A stretch of 64,000 bases of DNA from an uncultured Collinsella sp. (GTDB lineage Bacteria > Actinomycetota > Coriobacteriia > Coriobacteriales > Coriobacteriaceae): the NCBI GenBank assembly GCA_902479075.1, contig CABSNK010000015.1, positions 1 to 64,000 of the forward strand. Reading direction: 5' to 3'. The notes under the pieces are model-generated. The model saw nothing but the letters and a program-made list of their open reading frames with translations, was not told where the DNA came from and ran no database searches. The first letter of the stretch is position 1, and each line of letters starts with the position of its first letter. Below are positions 8,488 through 17,210 of the stretch, piece by piece. Position numbers and translations under genes: made by a program.

Positions 8488-9688
8488 ATGAACGATTTCT
8501 CCTTCTACTCCCCCACCCGCTTTGTCTTTGGGCGAAAAGCGACCGACAAGGTTGGGGGACTCTGTCCGCCTCCGGCTACCGCTGAGCGCTCATTGTCTAC
8601 GGCAGGGGTTCCGCAGTTCGCTGCGGAACGCTCGTCCGCGTGAGGGCATCGCTCGATGCCGCGGGCGTGGAGCACATCGGGCTTGGAGGGGTGCGTCCAA
8701 ACCCCGAAATAGGCTTGGCACGAGAAGGCGTCGAGCTCGCACGGGCAAACGACGCCGACATCATCCTGCCCGTGGGCGGCGGCTCCGTCATGGACTGCGC
8801 GAAGGCCATCGCACTGGGGCGGTATACGACGGCGACGTATGGGACTTCTTCCGCAAGCGCGCCGTTCCCGCCGACCGCATCGACGTCGCCTGCGTGGTGA
8901 CCATCCCCGCATCCGGTTCCGAGGCCTCTAACTCCTGCGTTATCAGCAACGACGAGGAGCACCTCAAATGCAGCATTAACACGGACCTCAACCGCCCGGC
9001 CATCGCCTTCCTCGACCCGGAGCTGACCTTCAGCCTGCCCGCCTGCCAGACCGCCGCGGGAGTGACCGACATGATCGCCCATATCATGGAGCGACTCTTC
9101 TCCGGCGAGCCCGCCGTGGGCGTAACCGACAACATCGCCTGCGGGCTAGTGCGCGCCGCGAGGGAGGCGGCGCCCAAGGTGATGGAGAACCCCGATGACT
9201 ACGACGCCCGCGCCGAGATCATGTGGGTGGGTACGCTCGCCCATAACGCCCTGCGCGACGGCGATTGGACCTGCCGCGGCCTTGAGCACGAGCTATCCGC
9301 ACTGGACACCAAGATCACGCACGGCGCCGGCCTCGCCGTCATCTTCCCCGCCTGGATGCGCTACGTATGGCGAGAGCACCCTGAGCGCTTCCTGGAGTTC
9401 AGCGCCCAGGCCCTTGGCATCGAACCCATCGATTCGGACGCGGACGAGCTCGATGTGGAGGTAACCCCCGAGCAGGCAATCGAGTACGCGGTCGAAGCGA
9501 CCATCGACGAGCTGCAGGATTTCTTCGTCTCGCTGGGAATGCCGCGCGCGCTATCGGAGTTCGGAGTCACCGAGGACGATATCGAAAAGATGATTCCGGG
9601 CCTCAAGATCAACCGCGGAGAGCTCTTCGGCAGCTTCAGGAAGCTCACGCTGGACAACGCGAGAAAGATTTACCGCAGCGCACTCTAG
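8488..9688 (+). pseudogene. Iron-containing alcohol dehydrogenase, frameshifted
   Basis: The three plus frames together spell a group III iron-dependent alcohol dehydrogenase of about 395 aa: MNDFSFYSPTRFVFGRKATD, the NAD-binding VGGGSVMDCAKA, PASGSEAS, and the metal-binding region with MIAHIMERLF and HGAGLAVIFPAWM. Three lesions break it. A G run at 8554-8558 appears one base short, TGA occurs at 8583-8585, and a second G run at 8816-8819 appears one base short. The second half, from about 8816 to TAG 9688, is a clean frame. It starts at ATG 8488 after GGAG. With three independent lesions it is probably not functional. Confidence 0.85.
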
Positions 9689-9777
9689 GAAACAGATGCC
9701 AGTCCCCCACGGGCGAGCAGCACGGCGGCCCCCGCAAACCAGAAACGGCGCCGCTCCCGCGACGCCGTCATATTCCC

Positions 9778-9853
9778 TGGTGCCCCCGGGCGGATTCGAA
9801 CCGTCGACACCCGCTTTAGGAGAGCGGTGCTCTATCCCCTGAGCTACGGAGGC
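9778..9853 (-). tRNA. tRNA-Arg (CCU anticodon)
   Basis: The minus strand folds into a 76-nt cloverleaf: acceptor GCCTCCG with CGGGGGC, D arm GCTCAGGGGATAGAGC, anticodon stem CCGCT/AGCGG with loop CTCCTAA (anticodon CCT), and T arm ending GGTTCGAATCC. The 3' CCA is encoded (9778-9780). It decodes the rare AGG codon. It stands alone between the dehydrogenase pseudogene and the mannose PTS operon. Confidence 0.97.
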
Positions 9854-9956
9854 ATGTTGTACTAGTGTAGCAGATTTACCCCTTTGCCATGTAGCGCATG
9901 GCCACTCATCGAGAAGGCTCTATAGCGAATAGTTTCCGAGGGCAATCCTCAATATC

Positions 9957-10064
9957 GGAAAGAATAACCCGGAATAACGCGAAATAATGGGACAAGCTTT
10001 CCCAACTGGCCCTCAAAAGGAAAATGCATCCCGGAATGAGAACAAATTCCGGGATGCATTTTCC
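9957..10064. repeat. Two tandem 46-bp GGAAA/TTTCC units (62-bp period)
   Basis: Two units, 9957-10002 and 10019-10064, each match GGAAA-N6-CCC-N18-GGG-N6-TTTCC exactly and start 62 bp apart, with 16 unrelated bases between. The second unit is also a near-perfect 19-bp-arm hairpin. The same pattern recurs at 32379-32424 and three times at 52970-53139. It lies downstream of the mannose PTS operon. Confidence 0.85.
10019..10064 (-). terminator. Hairpin terminator of the mannose PTS operon
   Basis: The arms GGAAAATGCATCCCGGAAT and ATTCCGGGATGCATTTTCC pair perfectly around an 8-base loop. On the minus strand TTTT follows directly. It lies 19 bp after the DUF956 stop codon and coincides with one of the repeat units. 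Confidence 0.7.
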
Positions 10065-10082
10065 GCCATCTATCGCCAACGA

Positions 10083-10481
10083 TTAGCTGTCTCTGTGGAA
10101 AAGGCTCTTGATGGCAGCGGGGATGCTCTTGGCGCCCTTGGTCGTTACGTCGATAAAGTCGGGCGAACGCACGAGCTTATCCTCGTCGACGTACTTGCGG
10201 ACAGCACGAAGCGTCTCTTTGTCGTCGCGCGTCGAAAACGTAAAGTGACCGTTGTCCTTGGTGAAGATGGCAAAACGCGTAATCTTCTTGGTGCCGCGCA
10301 AAACCTCGGCGGCAATATAGTCGACCTCGTCCCACGGGATTTGAATATAATCCTCGGGATTGCGCTCGTTATAGTACTCAAACGCCTTATTGCCCACCAT
10401 CACGTTACCGTGGCTGGTAAGCCCCATCAGGCAGGTTGCCGGCGTTGCCAGATCGACCGTGCTGTTCTGAGATTGCGCCAT
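10083..10481 (-). CDS. DUF956 family protein of mannose PTS operons
   Basis: A 132-aa protein of the DUF956 family, usually encoded as the last gene of mannose-class PTS operons and thought to be regulatory; its biochemical role is not known. Visible features: ATCLMGLTSHGNVMVGNKAFEYYNERNPEDYIQIPW near the start is the conserved block (shown here only as description of the ATCLMGLTSHG and YIQIPWDEV motifs), then a beta-rich core FAIFTKDNGHFTFS, and a basic C-terminus. ATG 10481 is chosen over an upstream ATG because GGAGGG lies 8 bases before it and the family begins here. Confidence 0.85.
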   Translation of the reverse strand: MAQSQNSTVDLATPATCLMGLTSHGNVMVGNKAFEYYNERNPEDYIQIPWDEVDYIAAEVLRGTKKITRFAIFTKDNGHFTFSTRDDKETLRAVRKYVDEDKLVRSPDFIDVTTKGAKSIPAAIKSLFHRDS

Positions 10482-10510
10482 ACGCGCCTCGCCCTCCAAT
10501 AAAAACAATC

Positions 10511-10544
10511 GGACCGCATCCAGTGTACCCACCGAGTGCGGTCC
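10511..10544. other. Hairpin between IID and the DUF956 gene
   Basis: GGACCGCA and TGCGGTCC pair around an 18-base loop in the 120-bp gap between IID and the DUF956 gene. No T run follows. It could be a processing or attenuation site that lowers DUF956 expression; this is inference. Confidence 0.45.
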
Positions 10545-10601
10545 GTTTCAATGGCTCAAAAGCCCTTACCTAGCAACTCTCGGTCTTAAGCCGAAGCGTG
10601 C

Positions 10602-11522
10602 TTACATGAAGCCGCAGAAGCGACCGATGATGCCGACGGCGAAGAGAGCCAGGATAATGACGATCGGGCTGACCTTCTTCTTGAGGAGCTTGCAGACCAG
10701 CAGGGTCAGGCACACGGCGGCAAGGCCGGGGATGAGCTGATCGAGGTTGGCCTGAAGCGTGGTGACCTTCATCTGATCAAGGGCGGTAGCACCGACGGAG
10801 TTGTACATCGTCAGCGCTTCCTTGATACCCTCGGAACCGGAGGGCAGGCTAGCCCAGTCGATAAAGGCGCCAGCAGACTGCTTGACCGTGGAGACGATCG
10901 GGGTGAAGGAAATGGACACCCAGCGCTCGACCAGGGCGCCGATGATGAACATACCCAGGATGGAAGCGCCCTCGGTGACCTTGCCCATCAGACCACCGGA
11001 GAGGTCCTTGGCGATGGAGGAGCCGACCTTGTAGCCAAACTCCTGCGTGTACCACAGGAAAGCGTAACGGATGATGTTCCACGCAAAGAAGAACAGCAGC
11101 GGACCGACGATGCTGCCGGACATGGCCAGGGAAGCGCCCAGAGCGCCCAGAATCGGGCGAAGGGTGAACCAGAAGACGGGGTCACCGACGCCGGCGAGCG
11201 GGCCCATCATACCGACCTTGACGCCCTGGATGGCGACATCATCGATCGGAGCACCGTTGGCGCGCTCCTCCTCGAGGGCGAGGGTAACGCCAATGACGGG
11301 GGCGGAAACATAGGGGTGGGTGTTATAGAACTCCAGGTGGCGCTTAAGAGCGGCAATCTGGTCATCCTTGCTGGTGTAGAGCTTCTTGATCGCAGGGATC
11401 ATTGCGAAGCACCAGCCGCCGTTCTGCATACGCTCGTAGTTCCACGAGCCCTGAAGGAACTGATGACGGAAGCAAACCTTCTTGCGGTCAGCCTTGGTGA
11501 GCTGAATCTTGTTCTCTGCCAT
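10602..11522 (-). CDS. manZ: PTS mannose-class EIID (ManZ-like)
   Basis: A 306-aa integral membrane subunit of the mannose-family permease. It contains GSWNYERMQNGGWCFAMIP, the GVKVGMMGPLAGVGDPVFWF loop, a WYTQEFGYKVGSSIAKDLSGG segment and C-terminal hydrophobic helices. ATG 11522 is preferred over GTG 11531 because AGGAGGGG is then at a workable distance. It follows IIC by 16 bp. It acts with IIC to translocate mannose, glucose or related hexoses. Confidence 0.92.
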   Translation of the reverse strand: MAENKIQLTKADRKKVCFRHQFLQGSWNYERMQNGGWCFAMIPAIKKLYTSKDDQIAALKRHLEFYNTHPYVSAPVIGVTLALEEERANGAPIDDVAIQGVKVGMMGPLAGVGDPVFWFTLRPILGALGASLAMSGSIVGPLLFFFAWNIIRYAFLWYTQEFGYKVGSSIAKDLSGGLMGKVTEGASILGMFIIGALVERWVSISFTPIVSTVKQSAGAFIDWASLPSGSEGIKEALTMYNSVGATALDQMKVTTLQANLDQLIPGLAAVCLTLLVCKLLKKKVSPIVIILALFAVGIIGRFCGFM

Positions 11523-11538
11523 ATGTATCACTCCCCTC

Positions 11539-12357
11539 CTACTCGTAATCGTTCAGAATGTCGCCGAGCGGGTCGCCGGAGCCACCGCCCATGCCGCCAC
11601 CCTGCTTGGCCAGATCCTTAAGGCCAAGGTAGATGAGGGCAAGGGAGATGCCGATGAGACCAAGGGCGATCAGCGTGAGCTGAGGGATGGCAGCAAGGAC
11701 AAAGCCGAGGACGAAGAACGGCCAGGTCTCCTTGGTGGCCATCATGTTGATGACCATGGCGTAACCGACGGAAGCGACCATGCCGCCGCCGACAGCCATG
11801 CCGCCGGACAGCCAGTCGGGCATAGCGTTAAGCGCGTTGGTAACGGCCTCGGCCGGGATGACGCACAGAAGCACTGCCGGGATGGCGATACGAAGGCCCT
11901 GCATGAGGATGGCAGCATACTGCCAGCGCTCGATGCCGGAGAAGTCGCCCTTCTCGGCGCAACCGTCCATGGCGTGAGCGATAGCGGTAGCAATGGTACG
12001 GCAGATCATGGTCAGGAACAGACCAGCGACCGACAGCGGGACGGCGACGGCGATAGCGGTGGTAACGGCCTTGGCCGAATCGGTGGCGCCACCGTTGAGG
12101 GCGAGCACCATGATGATCGAAGAAGCGACCGAGGCCAGAGCGGCGTCAGGCGCGACAGCGGCGCCGACGTTAGCCCAGCCAAGGGCCATCATCTGGAGCG
12201 AACCGCCCAGGAGGATGCCCTCCTGAAGGTGACCGGTTACGAGACCGATAAGCGTGCATGCCACGAGCGGCTGATGGAACTGGAACTCATCCAGAATGCC
12301 TTCCATACCGGCAAGCAACGCGACAATCGCAACAAGCAGAATAGTGATTGCAGACAT
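11539..12357 (-). CDS. manY: PTS mannose-class EIIC (ManY-like)
   Basis: A 272-aa polytopic IIC. The family hallmarks are FQFHQPLVACTLIGLVTGH, GGSLQMMALGWANVGAAVAP and a series of long hydrophobic segments. The C-terminal tail is glycine-rich (KQGGGMGGGSGD). It lies 18 bp after the IIAB gene and 16 bp before IID in one operon. Confidence 0.92.
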   Translation of the reverse strand: MSAITILLVAIVALLAGMEGILDEFQFHQPLVACTLIGLVTGHLQEGILLGGSLQMMALGWANVGAAVAPDAALASVASSIIMVLALNGGATDSAKAVTTAIAVAVPLSVAGLFLTMICRTIATAIAHAMDGCAEKGDFSGIERWQYAAILMQGLRIAIPAVLLCVIPAEAVTNALNAMPDWLSGGMAVGGGMVASVGYAMVINMMATKETWPFFVLGFVLAAIPQLTLIALGLIGISLALIYLGLKDLAKQGGGMGGGSGDPLGDILNDYE

Positions 12358-12375
12358 GTATCGGACCCTCCTTTA

Positions 12376-13365
12376 CTATGCTTGAGCGGCCAGTTCGGCC
12401 TTAGCTTTCTTCAACATGGCGTCGAGATCCTCGGAGGAATCCGAAGGAACCTTGCGGACCTCGAACTTGACGCCCTTGGCCTTGAGGGCCTCGAGAGTCT
12501 TGACGTCGTCATCGCCCATAGCGACGGCGTTGGTGACGACGACCTTGCCCTTGGAGTGAGCCATGGAACCGATGTTGACTTCCTTGATGTCGACGCCGGC
12601 CTCGATGGCCTTGAGCAGATCCTGCGGGTTCTCAAAGAGCAGCATGGCCTTGGTGTCACCAAAGCGCGTGTCCTTGACGACCTCGGCCATCTTCTTGATG
12701 GGCACGACGTTGGCATGGACTCCCGGAGGGGCAGCCTGCTCGATCATGGTCTTGCGGAGCTCGTCGTGAGCAACGCCGTCGGAAACCACGATGATGCGGT
12801 TGGGGTTGATCTGCTTGGTCCACGTGGTGGCCACCTGACCATGCAGCAGACGGGTGTCGATACGGACGTGGGCAATCTTGATGTGCCCGTCGCCGATGAC
12901 CGTTCCCGGAGGGATGGCGCCTGCAGGAGCAGCGGCGGCCGCAGCCGGCTTCTTCTCCTCGGGCTCCAGAGACTCGGGCTTGACACGCACGCCAGCCTTA
13001 GCCTCAGTCACGAGATGTTTTGCGATCGCATGTGCAGTGTTCTTTGCGTCAAAGCGCTGCGAATATGCCTCAATGAGCATAGGCAGGTTGACACCGGTGA
13101 CGATAGCCCAGGAATCGTGGCCCTCGATGAGTCCGCTGATCTGGTTGAACGGCGTGCCGCCCCACAGATCAACGAGGAAGAGCACCTGCTCCTGGTCCTC
13201 GAAGGAAGCGACTGCTTCCTCGACCTTGGCACGGAAATCGTCGGGGCCCATGCTCGGCTCGAGCGAGACCACGGCAACAGACGGCTGATCGCCAAAGACC
13301 ATCGAGCCCGTCTGCTTGATTCCAGCTGCCAAGTCCCCGTGGCTAGCAAGAACAATACTTACCAT
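12376..13365 (-). CDS. manX: PTS mannose-class EIIAB fusion (ManX-like)
   Basis: A 329-aa two-domain cytoplasmic phosphotransfer protein. The IIA domain (1-125) has H9 in LASHGDLAAG. An Ala/Pro/Lys-rich linker covers about 125-158. The IIB domain starts at HIKIAHVRIDTRLLHGQ with H175. ATG 13365 is chosen: AGGAGG lies 7 bases upstream, and the family consensus starts MVSIVLASHGDLA. It is the first gene of the IIAB-IIC-IID-DUF956 operon and would supply phosphate for hexose uptake. Confidence 0.93.
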   Translation of the reverse strand: MVSIVLASHGDLAAGIKQTGSMVFGDQPSVAVVSLEPSMGPDDFRAKVEEAVASFEDQEQVLFLVDLWGGTPFNQISGLIEGHDSWAIVTGVNLPMLIEAYSQRFDAKNTAHAIAKHLVTEAKAGVRVKPESLEPEEKKPAAAAAAPAGAIPPGTVIGDGHIKIAHVRIDTRLLHGQVATTWTKQINPNRIIVVSDGVAHDELRKTMIEQAAPPGVHANVVPIKKMAEVVKDTRFGDTKAMLLFENPQDLLKAIEAGVDIKEVNIGSMAHSKGKVVVTNAVAMGDDDVKTLEALKAKGVKFEVRKVPSDSSEDLDAMLKKAKAELAAQA

Positions 13366-13465
13366 CACATAACCTCCTTTTTGTCTACGTATTTCCTACA
13401 CGACATGAAAGTAGTATACCTGTTTTGATTGTGGAATTATAGCTAAATTCGCAAAAGGTTGGATT

Positions 13466-13491
13466 ATTTGTTTAAACCTATTTGTTTAAAC
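13466..13491. promoter_or_regulatory. Direct repeat upstream of the mannose PTS operon
   Basis: The 12-mer ATTTGTTTAAAC occurs twice, at 13466-13477 and 13480-13491, 14 bp apart start to start. It lies about 100 bp upstream of the IIAB gene in an AT-rich region unlike its surroundings. On the minus strand TATAAT (about 13437) and TATACT (about 13416) lie between it and the gene. A regulator site is likely; the protein is unknown. The remainder of the 13370-13707 gap shows no gene. Confidence 0.5.
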
Positions 13492-13707
13492 GTCTAAGTT
13501 TTTTACAAATTGATTACGTTGCTGCTTTTCGACTCATTACCAGCCAAAACGTCACTCATCAAGCCATGTACTTTACAGATACAAGCAGCCTGTTCATTAA
13601 TATCGATTTTAGGCAAGCGCGAATGCGCTTGTACTGCCGCTACATTGTTCAAACAGGTATGACTTGACTATTTGCGCGACTTATGATCTACGAAACCACT
13701 CAAAAAA

Positions 13708-13772
13708 GTTGCGGTGAAATAGTTCTTGTTTAAGAGTCAGAAGGCTGGATTTAGGAACTATTTCACCGCAAC
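13708..13772. repeat. 65-bp GTTGCGGTGAAATAG hairpin, copy 1
   Basis: GTTGCGGTGAAATAGTTC and its exact reverse complement GAACTATTTCACCGCAAC bound a 29-base loop. Two further copies of exactly the same length are at 20725-20789 and 32951-33015. It lies 12 bp beyond the hypA stop codon. All three copies are followed by TTAT. Confidence 0.85.
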
Positions 13773-13784
13773 TTATAGGGAATC

Positions 13785-14213
13785 CTAGGCGATGTGGAGG
13801 GGGTTGGCGGCGTCGACGGCGTCGGGGACGTCGGAAGGGCCGTCGGGGACAGCGTCTGCCGGGTCCTCGTCGGGGGTCTCGATCTGCTTGATCATGACCT
13901 CCTGGCCCTGCAGCAGGTATGTCTCGCCGCTACCGCAATGGGGACAGGTCTTGCCGTGCTCGACCGTCGCGTAGTCGCAGCCACACGCCTCGCAATGTGT
14001 CACGGCCTCGACGGACTCCACGATAAGCTCCGCGCCCTGCGCGATAGGCTTTTTATCTACTGCCCAGCGCCAAGCGTCGAGCAGCAAGTCGGGAACGACG
14101 CCCGAGACCTCGCCCAACAGCAACGTTACGTTCGAAACGCGACGCACGCCATGAGCGCGCGCTACATTCTCGACATCGCGAATGATGTGGTAAACGATCC
14201 CCAATTCATGCAC
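13785..14213 (-). CDS. hypA: Hydrogenase nickel incorporation protein HypA
   Basis: A 142-aa metallochaperone that delivers Ni(II) to the large subunit of [NiFe] hydrogenase. The N-terminal nickel-binding MHE is read from a GTG start at 14213 (GTG-CAT-GAA). The zinc site is formed by C-x2-C (CEACGCDY) and C-x2-C (CPHCGS). A 30-residue acidic, Asp/Pro-rich tail (EDPADAVPDGPSDV) is longer than usual. It follows the Fe-S oxidoreductase by 30 bp on the same strand. The partner hypFCDE genes are 25 kb away, and hypB is not in the window. Confidence 0.95.
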   Translation of the reverse strand: MHELGIVYHIIRDVENVARAHGVRRVSNVTLLLGEVSGVVPDLLLDAWRWAVDKKPIAQGAELIVESVEAVTHCEACGCDYATVEHGKTCPHCGSGETYLLQGQEVMIKQIETPDEDPADAVPDGPSDVPDAVDAANPLHIA

Positions 14214-14243
14214 TTTTTCTTCCGCCGTTCCCGTTATGGCTAC

Positions 14244-17021
14244 TTACTTGCGACCGAACTTAATCTTGATGGCGCGCTTTAGAGCGTACTTGCCGAGGCT
14301 TGGGAGCTTTTGCTCGTATTTGACCATCGTGGAGCACTCGGGACGGTCGCGATCCAGATGGATGGCGTCGAACGCGCACTTGGTGGTGCACAGGCCGCAG
14401 CCGATGCACTTGTTGGGGTCGACGATCGAGGCGCCGCAGCCCAGGCAGCGGGCGGTCTCGGCGCGCACCTGCTCCTCGGTAAAGGTCTCAACATACTCGC
14501 TAAACGGTGCAGCCTTCTCGCGCTCGCGGTCCACGTGGGCAACCTCGCGGCTCGCGTTGTCGTAGCTTTCGATCACGACATCGTCGCGGTCGAGCGAGGT
14601 GTAGCGGCGCTGGTTGCGGCCGATGGTGAGCGTGGAGCCCGGCTGCACAAAGCGATGGATGGACACCGCGGCCTCGTGGCCGGCGGCGATGGCGTCGATG
14701 GCAAAGCTGGGGCCGGTGTAGACGTCGCCGCCCACAAAGATGTCTGGCTCGGCGGTCTGGTAGGTCTGGGGATCGGCAAGGGCACCCTGGCCGCGGCCGA
14801 GCTCCACTTTGGAGCCAGCCAGCAGGTCGCCCCACACAATGGACTGGCCAATCGACATGACGACACGGTCGGCATCGACACGGCGCAGGTCGTTCTCGTC
14901 GTACTCAGGCGCAAAACGGCCCTCGTCGTCAAAGACACGCGTGCAGCGCTTGAAGGTGATACCGCACACACGACCGGCCTCGTCCAGATGGACCTCCTTG
15001 GGGCCCCAACCGCAGCTGATGTGCGCACCATCCTCAATGGCCTCGCGACGCTCCTCCTCGCTGGCGGGCATCTGAGCCTCGCTCTCCAGGCAGAACATCT
15101 CAACATGCTCAGAGCCCAGACGGCAGGCGTTGCGGGCAACGTCGATGGCCACGTTGCCGCCGCCCACCACAATGGTGCGGCCGGACAGGGTATCGATCTT
15201 GCCGCTGTTAACCTCGCGAAGGAAGTCGACGGCCACGGTCACGTCCTCGGCATCCTCGCCCGGAATGCCGGCAAGGCGGCCGCCCTGGCAGCCAATGGCA
15301 ACGTAGAAGGCCTTAAAGCCCTGCGCGCGCAGCTCGTCGAGCGTCACGTCGCGACCGACCTCCACGCCATAGCGGAACTCGGCACCCATCAGGCGAATGA
15401 CCTCGACCTCGGCCTCGATAACATCCTTCTGCAGCTTAAAGCTGGGAATGCCGTAGGTAAGCATGCCGCCCGGGTGCTCGTTCTTCTCGAACACGACGGG
15501 CTTGTAGCCCTTCTCGGCCAGATAGAAGGCGCAGGACAGACCGGCCGGACCGGCGCCGACGATGGCGATCTTCTGATCGAAGCCGCCGGCACGCGTTGGG
15601 GTCACCACAGGTGGGACATAGCGGGTCGCGGCATCCAGATCGCGCTGGGCGATGAACTTCTTGACCTCGTCGATGGCCACGGCGGCGTCCACACGGCCGC
15701 GGGTGCAGGCATCTTCACAGCGGCGGTTGCACACACGGCCGCAGATAGCGGGCAGCGGGTTCTCGCGCTTAATGAGTGCCAGCGCCTCGTCATAGCGACC
15801 CTGAGCCGCGAGCTTCAAATAGCCCTGAACGGCAACGTGCGCGGGGCAGGCCGTCTTGCAGGGAGCGGTGCCGGACTCATGCGTCTCGATGCGGTTGTCG
15901 TTGCGGTAGTTGGGCGACCACTTGGTGTGGTCCCACTTGGTGGCATCGGGCAGCTCCTGGCGCGGATACTCGGGCACCTGTCCGCCCGCCTTTTTGCTGC
16001 AGAGCTTCTGGCCGAGCTTGGCGGCACCGGCAGGGCACACCTCAACGCAGCGACCGCAGGCCACGCACTTGTCCTTCTCGACCTTGGCGACATAGGCCGA
16101 GCGCGACAGGTTGGGCGTGTTGAACAGCTGCGAGGTGCGCAGGGCGTAGCACACGTTGACGTTGCAGTTGCAGATGGCGAAGATCTTGTTCTCTCCGTCG
16201 ATATTGGTGATCTGGTGCACAAAGCCGTTGTCCTCGGCCTGGCGCAGGATGTCGTAGACCTCGTCGCGGGTCACGTAATGACCACGATCGGTCTCGACCA
16301 CGTAGTCGGCCATATCGCCCACGGCGATGCACCAATCGGCCGGGTCGTCGGCGCAGCCCTCACCCATCACGCGACGGCTCGCGCGGCAGCTGCAGGTGCT
16401 AGCGGCATATTTACCCTCGTATTTGTCGAGCCAATGCTCGATATGCTCAATAGGCACCGACGTGCTCGCGGCGTCAATGGCCTTCTCGACCGGAATGACG
16501 TGCATGCCGATACCGGCGCCTCCGGGCGGCACCATCGGCGTGGCCTTGGACAGCGGTCCCTTGGACGCCTGTTCAAAGAACTTAGCGTAGACCGGGTGCT
16601 CCTCGAGCTGGCCCACGCGCATGTTGAGGAACTCGGCGGAACCCGGCACCAGCATGGGCAGCACCCACTGCTTGGCGCGCTCGGGGTTTTCCCAGTTGTA
16701 CTCGAGCAGGCCCGTGTAGCTCATGTCGTCGAGCATCTTCTCGATATCAGCCTCGGGCATGCCGGTGAGCTTGACCATCTCGGGCAGCGTGTAGGGACGG
16801 CGCATCTTCATCTTGCAGAGCACTTCGGCCTGCTCGTCGGTTGCGGCCTCGGCAAACGACCAGTACTCGTAGCCCAGCAGCTCGTCGCGATGCAGCAGAC
16901 GGTTGGTGCAGTGCTCACACAGTTTGACGATTGCCTCGCGCGGATGCTCCGGCAGCGGCGGCACGAACTCCGAACCGATGTCGGGCTCGGTGTAGCTAAT
17001 TCCCGGTCCGTTGAGAATCAT
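14244..17021 (-). CDS. Multi-domain Fe-S/FAD NAD(P)-linked oxidoreductase
   Basis: A 925-aa oxidoreductase. A N-terminal region (1-300) has a helical domain and scattered Cys (CSCRASRR at 210-216; CNCNVNVC at 284-291). A 4Fe-4S site follows (C319, C322, C325, C329). Next is a GltD-like Cys-rich domain (CKTACPAH at 388; CGRVCNRRCEDAC at 427), then an FAD fold (GAGPAG 489-494), an NAD(P) fold (GGGNVA 620-625) and a C-terminal 4Fe-4S ferredoxin domain (CIGCGLCTTKC). This matches glutamate-synthase small-subunit-like enzymes of anaerobes that pass electrons between NAD(P)H and ferredoxin-type partners. ATG 17021 follows GAAGGGA. Its place directly before hypA hints at a hydrogenase or electron-transfer role. 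The TetR gene is divergent. The exact substrate is unknown. Confidence 0.8.
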   Translation of the reverse strand: MILNGPGISYTEPDIGSEFVPPLPEHPREAIVKLCEHCTNRLLHRDELLGYEYWSFAEAATDEQAEVLCKMKMRRPYTLPEMVKLTGMPEADIEKMLDDMSYTGLLEYNWENPERAKQWVLPMLVPGSAEFLNMRVGQLEEHPVYAKFFEQASKGPLSKATPMVPPGGAGIGMHVIPVEKAIDAASTSVPIEHIEHWLDKYEGKYAASTCSCRASRRVMGEGCADDPADWCIAVGDMADYVVETDRGHYVTRDEVYDILRQAEDNGFVHQITNIDGENKIFAICNCNVNVCYALRTSQLFNTPNLSRSAYVAKVEKDKCVACGRCVEVCPAGAAKLGQKLCSKKAGGQVPEYPRQELPDATKWDHTKWSPNYRNDNRIETHESGTAPCKTACPAHVAVQGYLKLAAQGRYDEALALIKRENPLPAICGRVCNRRCEDACTRGRVDAAVAIDEVKKFIAQRDLDAATRYVPPVVTPTRAGGFDQKIAIVGAGPAGLSCAFYLAEKGYKPVVFEKNEHPGGMLTYGIPSFKLQKDVIEAEVEVIRLMGAEFRYGVEVGRDVTLDELRAQGFKAFYVAIGCQGGRLAGIPGEDAEDVTVAVDFLREVNSGKIDTLSGRTIVVGGGNVAIDVARNACRLGSEHVEMFCLESEAQMPASEEERREAIEDGAHISCGWGPKEVHLDEAGRVCGITFKRCTRVFDDEGRFAPEYDENDLRRVDADRVVMSIGQSIVWGDLLAGSKVELGRGQGALADPQTYQTAEPDIFVGGDVYTGPSFAIDAIAAGHEAAVSIHRFVQPGSTLTIGRNQRRYTSLDRDDVVIESYDNASREVAHVDREREKAAPFSEYVETFTEEQVRAETARCLGCGASIVDPNKCIGCGLCTTKCAFDAIHLDRDRPECSTMVKYEQKLPSLGKYALKRAIKIKFGRK

Positions 17022-17113
17022 GTTTGTCCCTTCTCTTGCCGCAGCCCGACGAGGCCGCAGCGCCCCTCTTTTTTTGCAGGCCGGGCATGCCCCATGCCGT
17101 TCACCCGCCATTG

Positions 17114-17151
17114 TTGACATTGTGTCAAAAATAGTATTGACGAACCGTCAA
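17114..17151. promoter_or_regulatory. Paired TTGAC palindromes between TetR and the oxidoreductase
   Basis: Two perfect 15-bp palindromes, TTGACATTGTGTCAA (17114-17128) and TTGACGAACCGTCAA (17137-17151), have centres 23 bp apart, about two helical turns. They lie in the divergent intergenic region of a TetR gene and fit the shape of a TetR-family operator. The TTGAC cores could also act as -35 hexamers, so binding would block one or both promoters. Confidence 0.75.
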
Positions 17152-17210
17152 CAATATTCAAGACTGTTAGGCGAACGGTCGGGCTCAAACGGATGAAAGG
17201 CGGCAAGCGC

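Noticed and set aside
14310..17117. Long plus-strand open frame of 935 codons opposite the oxidoreductase gene
   Set aside because: It mirrors a well-supported gene with clear domains. Long antisense frames are expected at this G+C content, and the product has no recognisable motif or start context.
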